The notes under the pieces are model-generated. The model had not been told where the DNA came from. It made no database searches and was given only the letters and a program-made list of their open reading frames with translations. From Candidatus Peribacteria bacterium (GTDB lineage Bacteria > Patescibacteriota > Gracilibacteria > Peribacterales > Peribacteraceae), in the NCBI GenBank assembly GCA_943355155.1, contig CALREJ010000001.1, forward strand, positions 66,785-112,475: a stretch of 45,691 bases of DNA, written 5' to 3'. The position numbers and the translations under genes are program-made. Of the stretch, positions 20,342 to 30,299 are shown piece by piece (position 1 is the stretch's first letter; each line of letters starts with the position of its first letter).

Positions 20342-20935
20342 CGACTCCCGTTTCTGTGCAACGATCATCATCGCACTTGTGAGAGCATTGAGCAGAAACA
20401 CCGTCAGCGCCATCATCGGTAGCGTGATGTAGCCGAAGGTGAAGTGGATCTGGGTTGCCGCACACGAGACACCACTGCCATCGCAGGGCTTCAGTAGAAC
20501 ATTCACGCCATTCGCGTCCGGTACAGGTGTCATTGCCGCTTCGAGTTGTTCACCGTAGTGATGAGCAGAAAGGACAATTCCGATGATGCTGAGTGCGATA
20601 ATGTACCATGCGGCATTTCGATCTTGCTTCCACAGAGCGATCGCGAGTATCAAGACTTGCGGATACATGACGATGCGTTGCAGCCAGCAATCTTTGCACG
20701 GCGTCCATCCTGCGATGTCCGAGAAAAACAAGCTGCCGACAGTTGCGAGGAATGCGCCGAGGAGCATCAAAGGCATTCCGTGCTTCACGATCCACTTTCC
20801 CAACTTTGTTTCCGACTTCGCAAAAAATTCTTTGAGTAGGATCATAAGCACAATCAGCGCAATAAGTTGGCCGACGACCGTGAGCACCGAGAAGGCGTTG
20901 ACGACGACGAAGGTGTGAAGTTTGAGAAAATCCAT
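20306..20935 (-). CDS. DsbB/BdbC-like disulfide bond formation protein
   Basis: TPCKDCWLQRI and second Cys pair KPCDGSGVSCAATQIHFTFGYITLP; four TM segments. Confidence 0.85.
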   Translation of the reverse strand: MDFLKLHTFVVVNAFSVLTVVGQLIALIVLMILLKEFFAKSETKLGKWIVKHGMPLMLLGAFLATVGSLFFSDIAGWTPCKDCWLQRIVMYPQVLILAIALWKQDRNAAWYIIALSIIGIVLSAHHYGEQLEAAMTPVPDANGVNVLLKPCDGSGVSCAATQIHFTFGYITLPMMALTVFLLNALTSAMMIVAQKRESLLDRIRNKLQR

Positions 20936-21056
20936 GGCGAGATTGTATGGACTTTTGGCCTTAAAACAAATCATTTCTTACTATTGTAAGGCAACACTCT
21001 TCAGCGCGAATCAAAGCGATATCCATCATTTTGCCGCAGAATCCTGATAATCTTCC

Positions 21057-24000
21057 ATGTACATGCGTCGCGCATTTTTATCAAAGGGCACAGGAATTCG
21101 ATGCGCTTGTTTTTTTCTTCTCCTCCACTTACCTTTTTTTGCTGATGCCGCAGCCTATAACTTCACCGAGCGTCAGGTCGGTGGGAGTAGCTACGATCAA
21201 GTCCGTGCCATGGAAGCGATCGACCTCGACGAAGACGGGGACACCGATATCGTGAGCGTGTCCGATGTCCAAAACGACCTGACATGGTGGGACAATAACG
21301 GGAGCGAAGTGTTTACGGAGCGCACGATCGACGGATCCATCGATGGCATTTACGATGTGAAAGTGATCGATATCGATGAAGACGGAGACAGAGATATCGT
21401 GTTTGGAGCCGCGAATACGCCGAAGACCGGTTGGTATGAAAATAACGGCAGCGAGACCTTCACGCAGCGCGCGTTGAATTCCAGTTATCAAGGTACCTGT
21501 GTCGATGCGGGGGACATGGATGGCGATACGGATATCGATATTGTTTCCTGCAAATATGGGACGAGCATTATTTGGTGGCAGAACAACGGCAGCGAAAGTT
21601 TTACCGAGTTCACGGTGAGTACGGGAAACACCACGCCGCTCGATATCAAAGTCATTGACCTTGATGATGACGGAGACAGCGATATCGTGAGCACATGGCA
21701 AACAGGAAACAAAGTGCTCTGGTACGACAACAACGGAACCGGCACATTCACCCAGCGCACCGTCGACAGTTCCGTGACGACTCCGTACTACATGGATGTC
21801 GGGGACGTAGACGATGACGGGGACCAAGATGTCGTCGTGGGAGCGTATTCGGAGAACGCGGTGATCTGGTACGACAATAACGGGAGCGAAACATTCACCG
21901 AACGCTCAGTCGGGAGTCTGACGACCGCCGAGGGAGTAGCTATCGGAGACATCGACGGCGACGGTGACAAGGACATTGCCGCAGCGGGATACGATGCGAA
22001 CACGATTGCGTGGTTCGATAATAATGGAAGTGAGACATTCACCTCGCGCACGATCAATGCAACATTTGAACAAGCAGGACGCGTGCAGATCATCGATGTG
22101 GACGGTGACAATGACAAAGATGTCGTGAGCGCAGGACTCACGAACAGTAACGACAACGTCACATGGTGGGAAAACACGGGCTCGACGGCACCGAGTGTTT
22201 CAACGCTCTCGCCCGCAGATGGTGGATACAATGTGTCCACGACTGCGAACCTCGTCATCACATTCGATCAGGCGGTACAAGGGGGAACAGGTGCTGTCGT
22301 GATAAAAAAATCGAGTGACAACTCCGTCGTGGAAACATTGATGATGACGGGCGGACTCATCTCAGGATCGGGTACGACAACAATCACGATCAACCCTTCG
22401 ACGACGCTTGCGACCGACACCGATTACTACATCAACATCGGAAAAAATGCATTCAAGGGAGCAAACAGTCCGCACTATGCCGGCATTTCCACAGCGACCA
22501 CATGGAATTTCACGTCTTCGGATACCACCGCTCCCACTGTCTCCACACTCTCACCGACCGACAACGCCACCGGCATCAATCAGACGGCAAACCTTGTCAT
22601 CACCTTCAGTGAAATCGTGCAGGGTGGAACGGGAACGATCATCATCAAAAAAACGAGTGATGATTCCACGATCGAAAGTATTGCGGCGAATAACACCACC
22701 TACGTCTCCGGTTCCGGCACGACGATCATCACGATCAATCCGGCAAGTACCCTCACGGCGTATGTCGATTACTACGTGACAATTCACGCGAATGCTTTCA
22801 AAGATCGCGCGGCCAATAAATATGCGGGCATCTCTGCTGCGACGACGTGGAATTTCACCACGGCGGATCTTACGAATCCGACACTCTCCACCGTCTCGCC
22901 CGCGGACAACGCAACGGGTGTCTCCACGACTGCGAATCTCGTGCTCACCTTCAGTGAAGCAATTCAGATCGGGACGGGCGCACTCGTCATCAAAAAATCG
23001 AGCGATAACTCGGTGGTAGAAACACTGATGTCGACGGGGTCGCTCATGACAGGGTCGGGCACGACCCAAATCACTGCAAATCCCACAACTGCACTTTCTT
23101 TGAATACCAGTTACTACATCACCATCGGCAAAAATGCATTTCAAGATGCGTACGGTCGCGACTACGCAGGGATCAGCACAACGACGACATGGAACTTTAC
23201 GACAACGGCAACTGATACCACCGCGCCTGCGATTGTCACATTGTCTCCCGCAGATGAAGCAACGGGTGTTTCCACTACGGCAAATTTGGTCATGACATTT
23301 GATGAAGCGGTGCAGGGTGGAACGGGAACACTGGTGATCAAAGCTGCGTCCGACGGGACGACGATTGAAAGTATCGCCGGCAACAACACTAGCTATGTAT
23401 CGGGAAGCGGCACAACGCAAATAACCGTGAACCCCGCTACCACACTCACTGCAGGTTCCGGCTATTACATCATCATCAATAAAAATACATTCCAAGATGC
23501 TCGCGGTGTCGATTACCAAGGATTCACGACAACCACGACATGGAATTTTACCATCCTCGATTCCACAGTTCCCGTAATTTCTTCCGTGAGCGCTACGGAA
23601 AGTTCAACGGGTGCCGTCATCTCATGGGTAACCAATGAAACGGCGTCGAGCCGCGTCCAGTACGGACCATCCTCTGCGTATGGATCATTCACGACACTCG
23701 CAGATACGTCTCCGCGCGTGACGAGTCACAGCGTGACCATCGGAAGTCTGCTCTCGTGCACGCAGTATTACTATCGTGTGATTTCTGCAGATAGCTCATC
23801 AAACACTGCAACAGGATCGGCACTCGATTTCACGACAACCGGATGCACAGGGTCTGCGGATGTCGAAGAGCAAACGGACGAAACAATAACGACGAGCGCC
23901 GGAGGGGAAGTGAGTATCGACGGCGATGACGGCATCGTCCTTACCATTCCCGCATCGGCAACGGCTGCAGATGCATTTTATCAGGCGAAGAAACTTGAAA

Positions 24001-25283
24001 AATCTCCGGTGACTTCGACTGCCGGAACGCCGAGTGGTTTCACGCAGGCCGGAAATATTTTCAATCTGACCGCACTCACCGACGCATCCACGCGCGTCAC
24101 GTCGTTCCTGCAGCCACTCACAGTGACAATTTCGTACACAGCGAGCGACGTGACATCGGTAAGCGAGTCATCACTGTGGATCTACCGTTACGACGGATCA
24201 TCGTGGAATGCGCTGAGTTCGTGCAGCGTCGATACGGGAGCGAAAGATGTCAGCTGCACGACGACCAGTTTTTCCGATTTCTCCCTCTTCGGAACGACAA
24301 GTAGTACCAACTCAACATCCACAAGCACATCCGGTGGCGGAGGGGGCGGAGGCAATCGTCGCGGTGCGCAGGAAGTGATCGGATCACTCGTGAGCAAACG
24401 ATTCGGGTCAGATTCAAATATTGCTGCAGAAAAGCCGGACATCCCGACAAGTTCTTATAAAGATGTACTCCTCGGCGATTGGTACGCGTCCTACGTTCTG
24501 CGTCTCACGAGTCGTGATGTGGTATCCGGTTACAACGATGTTCATGGGAAAAAGTTAGATATGTTTAAACCCGATAGCTCTGCAAGCTACGCAGAAACTG
24601 CGAAGATGATTCTGGGGATGACGAATCAATCTCCGACAATCAATGCATCGACATCAGCAGACTGGTCTTTGCCCTACATGCGTCACATGCGGGAACTTTC
24701 TTTCTCACTCTACACAGCGTCCACAGATCCACACACTCCTATTTCCCGCAGCGCATTTTTGCAGACTGCACTCGAAGCATTCAATGTGCCGATTGCGAAG
24801 GGATTGCAGAATTCCTTCTCCGATCTCCCCGCAGCGCATCCTTTTGCCGATGCGATCCTCACCGCTCGGAGTCTCGGCATCGTGAATGGAGATAGTACCG
24901 ATGCGAAAAATCTCACCACTATCCGACCCGATGCCCCCATCAACCGTGCGGAAGTCGCAAAAATTCTGTTCCTCATGAGCGACCGATTCGGTATGCCGAG
25001 CCCGAGGCCCGTGCGCGTGATCGCCGATGAACCGATTTCTCAGGCATCCAAAACACCTCCTCCCATTGCATCAGTTTCGATCGTATCAGAGCCATTTAAA
25101 CGCATTGTTGCAACACCGACACTGAATGTTCGCAGCGATTCTCGGATCACCGCAGATGTCATCAGAAAGTTATATAAAGGAAACGCAGTCACCGTTCTCC
25201 GCATTGCTCATAATTCGTGGGTGCAGGTGCGACTCGCTGATGGAACGGAAGGATTTGTGTGGCGAGCACATCTCAAAAAATAA
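21057..25283 (+). CDS. Surface protein: VCBS/FG-GAP repeats, four Ig-like (Big_5) repeats, FN3-like domain, SLH domains, C-terminal SH3
   Basis: Repeats W(Y/W)DNNGSETFTERT...DIDGDGDKDI; SPADxATGVSTTANLVITFDEAVQGGTG; SLH-like GYNDVHGKKLDMFKPDSSASYAETAKMI and INRAEVAKILF; C-terminus LNVRSDS...DGTEGFVWRAHLKK. Confidence 0.88.
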   Translation: MYMRRAFLSKGTGIRCACFFLLLHLPFFADAAAYNFTERQVGGSSYDQVRAMEAIDLDEDGDTDIVSVSDVQNDLTWWDNNGSEVFTERTIDGSIDGIYDVKVIDIDEDGDRDIVFGAANTPKTGWYENNGSETFTQRALNSSYQGTCVDAGDMDGDTDIDIVSCKYGTSIIWWQNNGSESFTEFTVSTGNTTPLDIKVIDLDDDGDSDIVSTWQTGNKVLWYDNNGTGTFTQRTVDSSVTTPYYMDVGDVDDDGDQDVVVGAYSENAVIWYDNNGSETFTERSVGSLTTAEGVAIGDIDGDGDKDIAAAGYDANTIAWFDNNGSETFTSRTINATFEQAGRVQIIDVDGDNDKDVVSAGLTNSNDNVTWWENTGSTAPSVSTLSPADGGYNVSTTANLVITFDQAVQGGTGAVVIKKSSDNSVVETLMMTGGLISGSGTTTITINPSTTLATDTDYYINIGKNAFKGANSPHYAGISTATTWNFTSSDTTAPTVSTLSPTDNATGINQTANLVITFSEIVQGGTGTIIIKKTSDDSTIESIAANNTTYVSGSGTTIITINPASTLTAYVDYYVTIHANAFKDRAANKYAGISAATTWNFTTADLTNPTLSTVSPADNATGVSTTANLVLTFSEAIQIGTGALVIKKSSDNSVVETLMSTGSLMTGSGTTQITANPTTALSLNTSYYITIGKNAFQDAYGRDYAGISTTTTWNFTTTATDTTAPAIVTLSPADEATGVSTTANLVMTFDEAVQGGTGTLVIKAASDGTTIESIAGNNTSYVSGSGTTQITVNPATTLTAGSGYYIIINKNTFQDARGVDYQGFTTTTTWNFTILDSTVPVISSVSATESSTGAVISWVTNETASSRVQYGPSSAYGSFTTLADTSPRVTSHSVTIGSLLSCTQYYYRVISADSSSNTATGSALDFTTTGCTGSADVEEQTDETITTSAGGEVSIDGDDGIVLTIPASATAADAFYQAKKLEKSPVTSTAGTPSGFTQAGNIFNLTALTDASTRVTSFLQPLTVTISYTASDVTSVSESSLWIYRYDGSSWNALSSCSVDTGAKDVSCTTTSFSDFSLFGTTSSTNSTSTSTSGGGGGGGNRRGAQEVIGSLVSKRFGSDSNIAAEKPDIPTSSYKDVLLGDWYASYVLRLTSRDVVSGYNDVHGKKLDMFKPDSSASYAETAKMILGMTNQSPTINASTSADWSLPYMRHMRELSFSLYTASTDPHTPISRSAFLQTALEAFNVPIAKGLQNSFSDLPAAHPFADAILTARSLGIVNGDSTDAKNLTTIRPDAPINRAEVAKILFLMSDRFGMPSPRPVRVIADEPISQASKTPPPIASVSIVSEPFKRIVATPTLNVRSDSRITADVIRKLYKGNAVTVLRIAHNSWVQVRLADGTEGFVWRAHLKK
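22195..23560 (+). repeat. Four tandem Ig-like (Big_5) coding repeats, ~340 bp each
   Basis: Recurring TLSPADxATGVSTTANLV(I/L/M)TF...TTTWNFT. Confidence 0.8.
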
Positions 25284-25284
25284 T

Positions 25285-26277
25285 TTACATCGCAAATCTG
25301 CTGAGCTGTCCGCGCGTGTGCCAGCCGATTGTTTGGAGCACATGAAGTTTTTTCTTTTCTTCGTGTGATACGTATTCATCTTCTCTGTGATGTGCAGAGT
25401 GCTCCTGTTCCGTGCGCGTATGTTTTCTTTTCTTCTGAAGAATTCTGAATGTGATCAAAAACAGAAATACGCGGAGTATTGGTCGAAAAATGTGACGAAT
25501 GGCAAACGCAATGCGAAGCAAAGAGGGGAATCGTTTTATCAAAAAGCGAAGAATGCGATTGGAAAGATGAATGATCTTTCGCATAATTTTTAGAACGAAG
25601 TGAAGAATTTTTCCAATCATCTTCATACATACTTTTGCCATTCTCAGAGCCACTTTCCACAGTTTCAAGAACTTCAATAGTTTCATTCCCAATTTTCCTC
25701 CGAAGCGAAGTAGTTTCATGGCTAGATTTGCGACATTCCTAAGCAACTTCAGAAAAATCTTCAGAAATTTTGATGCGATGTTGAATGCCCATGTCAGAAT
25801 TTTTCTTGCAGCTCGAAGTATGAATTGTGCAAGTCGCACGATCATCTTCACTAAAACTTTCAAACTTTTCATCGCCCATTTTGCAATCTTCATAAAAGCA
25901 TTCATGATTGATCGCATTACGCGCAGTACCCATGCGATAATTTTTTGCAGGATCTTTGTACTTTTGAAAAATATTTTCAGTGTCTTCCAGATTCCTTTTA
26001 AAATTTTCCCAATGACACGGAATGCAACTCGAAGATATTTCCACAGAAGTTCGATAAGTTCCGGCATTGCCTGCAGCACCATCCACAGAGCTTTTCCGAG
26101 AACAAGAAACAGTCCGCCAATCAGAAGGAGCGGAGCCATCATCAGTTTGAAAACGCTGCCGAAAAGATTGCCGCTTTCATCGCCAGATTCCTTCTTTTTG
26201 CTGTCGTCACCGTCGAGCGCTCCAAAGAGAACCCAGAGGAGGAAGAGTGCGCCAAATGCTGTCAGAATGGCTTGCAT
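25285..26277 (-). CDS. Highly cationic amphipathic-helical protein, unknown function
   Basis: About 211 consecutive residues without Asp/Glu, about 25% Lys/Arg; preceded by TTGACA-N17-GATTAT. Confidence 0.75.
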   Translation of the reverse strand: MQAILTAFGALFLLWVLFGALDGDDSKKKESGDESGNLFGSVFKLMMAPLLLIGGLFLVLGKALWMVLQAMPELIELLWKYLRVAFRVIGKILKGIWKTLKIFFKSTKILQKIIAWVLRVMRSIMNAFMKIAKWAMKSLKVLVKMIVRLAQFILRAARKILTWAFNIASKFLKIFLKLLRNVANLAMKLLRFGGKLGMKLLKFLKLWKVALRMAKVCMKMIGKILHFVLKIMRKIIHLSNRILRFLIKRFPSLLRIAFAIRHIFRPILRVFLFLITFRILQKKRKHTRTEQEHSAHHREDEYVSHEEKKKLHVLQTIGWHTRGQLSRFAM

Positions 26278-26429
26278 GGATAGATATAATCACATATTTA
26301 GTAAAATATGTCAAGTACATGAAAAGCGTGTATTCACATGTGTTTGGCTCAGAATTTCATCATTTTCTCGAGCATTTTAATCTCATTTTCATGCAGTGCG
26401 GCTATGCTGGAATTCTTACCCCTTTTTGC

Positions 26430-27092
26430 ATGCATATCCTCATCGTTGAAGATCACGAAACCGTCGCCGGCAACATGAAGAAGTTTTTGGAGCTGCAGCA
26501 GTATATCGTGAGCGTTGCGCATGATGGCAAAGTTGGGCTGGAGCTCGCGATGACGCAGGAAATTGATCTGCTGATTCTCGACATAAACTTACCGGGCATG
26601 GATGGCTTTGCCTTGTGTTCCATGCTTCGTGACCATGGAAAAACAATGCCGATCCTCATGCTTACGGCGCGGAGTAAACAGCAGGAAATGATCGAGGGTC
26701 TCAACCTCGGTGCGGATGATTACCTGGTGAAACCATTCGACCTCGATGTGTTACTCGCTCGTGTTAAAGCATTGCTCCGACGTCAGACCGTAGAACGGTC
26801 GCCCGTGCTGCAAGCGCAGGGACTGACACTCGATACGAATCTGCAGGAGTTACATAAAGGAAAAAAGCGCATCAGTCTCTCGCCAAAAGAATACGGTCTG
26901 CTCGAATTCCTTATGCGGCACAAAGGCATCGTGCAGGATCGCACACAACTTCTGCAGCACGTGTGGGGGAATAGCGACGCACTGATGTTTTCGAATACCG
27001 TCGATGTGCACGTCGCATTTCTGCGCCGCAAGGTTGGCAAGAGTACGATTCAGACTGTGCCGAATAAAGGCTACGTCATCGCAGCAGACTGA
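26430..27092 (+). CDS. OmpR/PhoB-family response regulator
   Basis: MHILIVEDHETVAGNMKKFLE, DLLILDINLPGMDGF, MLTAR, LVKPFD, C-terminal winged helix. ATG at 26430, in frame with the ORF-track start at 26247. Confidence 0.93.
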   Translation: MHILIVEDHETVAGNMKKFLELQQYIVSVAHDGKVGLELAMTQEIDLLILDINLPGMDGFALCSMLRDHGKTMPILMLTARSKQQEMIEGLNLGADDYLVKPFDLDVLLARVKALLRRQTVERSPVLQAQGLTLDTNLQELHKGKKRISLSPKEYGLLEFLMRHKGIVQDRTQLLQHVWGNSDALMFSNTVDVHVAFLRRKVGKSTIQTVPNKGYVIAAD

Positions 27093-27115
27093 TCTTCTTC
27101 TCCTTCCCTTCCTCC

Positions 27116-28282
27116 ATGATCTTCCAACGCATCAGCTATCGGATCGCACTGCAGTTCACAGCATTCGTCTTTTTGCTGTTGATGATCACGGGAACCATTT
27201 TTATCTCTGCGGATGTGGTGCATCGACAGCGGATGAATCACGGTCGTCTGGAGCGACAGTTACAAATGCTCGTCGCACGCCCCGATGCACTCAACGCACT
27301 GCCGACACTGCCCCGATTTCAGCGCGATCACGTTCGCATTGTCGATGCATCCGGACAGAGTTTGTTCACCGGAACGCTGTTTGAAGATATTCCATTCGAA
27401 CATGCTAATTCTGTCCAAATATTCATGCTTGATGACGAATCGTACGACGTTCTGACTGCTCCGATTGCACGACGCGGACAGATTGTGGGGTACATCCAAG
27501 TCGCAGATCGCTCGCCGCCGAATGACCTGCTCATTCCTATCGCGATGTATCTGCTCATCAGCATTGCAATCTCCGTTCTCACATTCTTCGTCGGCCTCTT
27601 TTTCGCACGCCGGAGCTTGCAACCCGCTCAGCAGATGATGGAGCGACTCGAACAATTTACGCAAGATGCGGGGCATGAATTGCGGACTCCTCTTACATCG
27701 GTCAGCACTTCTCTCGACCTCGCGCTTGCCACCGGTGAGTATCTCGAGAATATTCGTGCGGCGAAAAAAGGACTGCACGATATGTCGACGCTTGTCGAAC
27801 GATTGTTGGAGCTCGCGCGTCTCGACAACTTTTTTCTGGAAAAAGTGACTGTCGATTTTTCCGGTCTCGTGCTCGAATCAATTTCGCAACATCAATCCTT
27901 CGCGCAAGAAAAAAAAGTGACGACTGAAACGTACATTGCCGAGAACGTTTCCGTCGAGGGCGATCCAACACTCCTGAGACAAGTTCTGAATAATCTGCTG
28001 ACGAATGCGATCAAGTTCAACAAGCCTCATGGTCGCGTGATCGTGACGCTGACGCCGGATCTGTTTTCTGTACAGGACACGGGGAAAGGGATTTCTAATG
28101 AAGCAGTGCCGCATATCTTTGATCGATTCTTTCAAGAAGATCCGTCGCGTGCGAATGGCAGCAAAGAAGGGCTTGGCCTCGGCCTTGCGCTCACCAAGCG
28201 CATTGTTGATCTGCACGGGTGGACCATTGGGATTGCAAGTACGAAGGGAGAAGGGACGACGTTCACGGTGTACCTGTCGTAA
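27116..28282 (+). CDS. Sensor histidine kinase
   Basis: Two TM segments; H-box DAGHELRTPLTS; N-box NNLLTNAIKFN; DTGKGIS; GLGLGLALTKRI. Confidence 0.93.
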   Translation: MIFQRISYRIALQFTAFVFLLLMITGTIFISADVVHRQRMNHGRLERQLQMLVARPDALNALPTLPRFQRDHVRIVDASGQSLFTGTLFEDIPFEHANSVQIFMLDDESYDVLTAPIARRGQIVGYIQVADRSPPNDLLIPIAMYLLISIAISVLTFFVGLFFARRSLQPAQQMMERLEQFTQDAGHELRTPLTSVSTSLDLALATGEYLENIRAAKKGLHDMSTLVERLLELARLDNFFLEKVTVDFSGLVLESISQHQSFAQEKKVTTETYIAENVSVEGDPTLLRQVLNNLLTNAIKFNKPHGRVIVTLTPDLFSVQDTGKGISNEAVPHIFDRFFQEDPSRANGSKEGLGLGLALTKRIVDLHGWTIGIASTKGEGTTFTVYLS

Positions 28283-28372
28283 ACAAAAAAACACCTTCAT
28301 CGTCTCTTAATATCGCTCCTTTATAGTGGCAACCGTCGCGATAGTTTTCTACTTCTTTTCTCCCATTCAGGT

Positions 28373-28999
28373 ATGAAGAACAAATTCACACTCGGCGCCA
28401 TCGCCGGCATCTCCAGTATCGCACTTGCGATTCCGATTCTTGCGCAGATCAGTAGCGCACAGGGAACGCCAAGTTCCACCGCAACGACGACCGCATCAAC
28501 AACATCCAAGACAGACATGTTCATGCACCGTCAGAAAACACCGCTCACGGTCCCACAGATTCAATCGATGATCGATCGAGAGAGCGCGATGATGACAAAC
28601 ATGGATGCATTCGTTGCGATCCAGAAGAGTGCGATGCAGACGCACAAGACAGCCCTCACCGCCGCACTCTCCATTACGGATGACACACAGCGACAAGCGG
28701 CAGTCGTTGCTGCAGATCAGGCAATGCATAAGGCAATCACCGATGCGATCGCTGCGAACCCTGCGCTCAAGTCCGGTATGGGCGGAGGCATGATGATGGG
28801 TGGTCGCGAGCACGGTGGACCCGACATGATGAATAAAGCCGCATTCGCAACCAAGCTCGGCATGACAGAAGCAGAACTCAAAGCTGCAATCGACGGTGGT
28901 AAGACCATCGAACAGATTGCGAAGGAAAAGGGGATCACGCTCCCGACACGTCCTGCATTCATGAAGCACATGAAAGGTCAGATGAAGATCGGTCAGTAA
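28373..28999 (+). CDS. Exported Met/His-rich protein, unknown function
   Basis: Signal peptide; MGGGMMMGGREHGGPDMMNK; downstream of the two-component genes. Confidence 0.65.
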   Translation: MKNKFTLGAIAGISSIALAIPILAQISSAQGTPSSTATTTASTTSKTDMFMHRQKTPLTVPQIQSMIDRESAMMTNMDAFVAIQKSAMQTHKTALTAALSITDDTQRQAAVVAADQAMHKAITDAIAANPALKSGMGGGMMMGGREHGGPDMMNKAAFATKLGMTEAELKAAIDGGKTIEQIAKEKGITLPTRPAFMKHMKGQMKIGQ

Positions 29000-29035
29000 T
29001 CAGACACATCATCGGTTCATCATTGGCAGGGAAGG

Positions 29036-29073
29036 AGAGAAAGGGCTGCGAGAGCGGCTCTTTCTCTGTTTTC
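29036..29073 (+). terminator. Intrinsic terminator
   Basis: AGAGAAAGGGCTGC-GAGA-GCGGCTCTTTCTCT-GTTTTC: 14-bp stem with two wobbles. Confidence 0.85.
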
Positions 29074-29083
29074 ACAGATCGCA

Positions 29084-29935
29084 TTACCCATTCGACAATT
29101 CTTTGCGCTCCGGATTTTTCAGGAAATTCTTTTTGGAGATGACAGATTTCCCTGTCTTTGTTTCCAGTTCCATTCTTGCATTTTTTGCAATGCGGCCGCC
29201 TTTTTTCGCAGGCGACTTATTTTCCTCAAGACCCTTTGCCACAACACTTTCTGCAATCTGACGTGTGGAGAGTTCTGCCAGCGCCGTGAAAATAAGTTCT
29301 GCTTCGTTCATGTGATCCCGTAAATTTTGTGACTTCAACCCTTTCATATTTTTATGTCCTTTCACCGTTAGCCCTGTCCATTCTTCGTGGATGATATTCG
29401 TCAGGATCGCAAACTCTTCGCCTTTCTTCACATCGTGATTACTCCAATAATCCGTCAGCTTGTTCCTTGTTTCCTGCCCCATCATGCGTTGCTGGATCCA
29501 CTTCTCGCTTCTTCCATGTTTTTTCCAGAGCTCCCGCGCGCGATCGATACCCTGTGCCGGATCCTGAATCTCCTGCACGCGTTCGTACCCGACTTTGGCA
29601 AGCCATAACTTGAGAGGTTCAGCTTTTGGGGATGGAACAGATTGGATCAATCGCAGCAATGTTTCAATGTTTGCAGTATCTGTTTCATAAAATTTCCCGT
29701 CGGCAGACTGCAATTTCAGTTGGTCACATTTTGTGACCAACTCACTTCCTTCCTCCTTCAAACGTCCTTTCAGCGTCGTCCAATAGCTTTTTGCCTTTTT
29801 AAAATCCGGCTGCTCAAGGAGCGCGCTGATAATATCAATCACAGAAAAATACCATTGTTCCCTGTGCCACGTTTTGCGAATTTCTTTCTCGTGGAAAAGA
29901 ACGGTTGCTGTCGATGGGAGTGGGGAAGTATTCAT
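29084..29935 (-). CDS. BRO/antirepressor-like protein
   Basis: N-terminal IRKTWHREQWYFSVIDIISALLE...SYWTTLKGRL pattern of BRO-N-like domains. Confidence 0.65.
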   Translation of the reverse strand: MNTSPLPSTATVLFHEKEIRKTWHREQWYFSVIDIISALLEQPDFKKAKSYWTTLKGRLKEEGSELVTKCDQLKLQSADGKFYETDTANIETLLRLIQSVPSPKAEPLKLWLAKVGYERVQEIQDPAQGIDRARELWKKHGRSEKWIQQRMMGQETRNKLTDYWSNHDVKKGEEFAILTNIIHEEWTGLTVKGHKNMKGLKSQNLRDHMNEAELIFTALAELSTRQIAESVVAKGLEENKSPAKKGGRIAKNARMELETKTGKSVISKKNFLKNPERKELSNG

Positions 29936-30216
29936 AGGTTATCAAGAGTGGTGGTGAGAAAATAATCCTCGACTTGACGCTGTGCTCCTTTGCCGGTTTC
30001 GATCAATTTACCGGCGTCGGCAAAATGATATTTTGGCTCCTGTCTGCTGTTTTTGCAGGATTCTATCGCCTTTGCGATCACCTCTGTAAAATTCGACCAT
30101 TTCTCATACCCGAGCAGCGGCTGCAAATCCCGCGCCGACCAGCACTCAACGCCCTGATGTTCCCGAGCGAACTGCTCGAAGGATCGGCGATAGTTTTGGA
30201 TGATGTCAGTCTTCAT
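29932..30216 (-). CDS. DinD-like N-terminal fragment
   Basis: FEQFAREHQGVECWSARDLQPLLGYEKWSNFTEVIAKAIESCKNS...HFADAGKLIETGKGAQRQVEDYFLT resembles the DinD N-terminus; ends after 94 aa. Confidence 0.7.
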   Translation of the reverse strand: MKTDIIQNYRRSFEQFAREHQGVECWSARDLQPLLGYEKWSNFTEVIAKAIESCKNSRQEPKYHFADAGKLIETGKGAQRQVEDYFLTTTLDNL

Positions 30217-30299
30217 AGGTGATCAAGAGTACACCCTTTCACGAACGCATGCAAGCATCCACTCATCTGGATGCAGGCGAGAGAGTGCGGGGGTAAAAT

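Noticed and set aside
22551-23519. 322-aa minus-strand ORF across the Ig-like repeats
   Set aside because: Its repetitive Arg/Cys-rich translation mirrors the sense-strand repeats; an antisense shadow ORF.
25718-26380. 220-aa plus-strand ORF opposite the cationic protein
   Set aside because: Antisense artefact of the Lys/Leu/Ile-rich codon pattern; the minus-strand frame has the promoter and a coherent protein.
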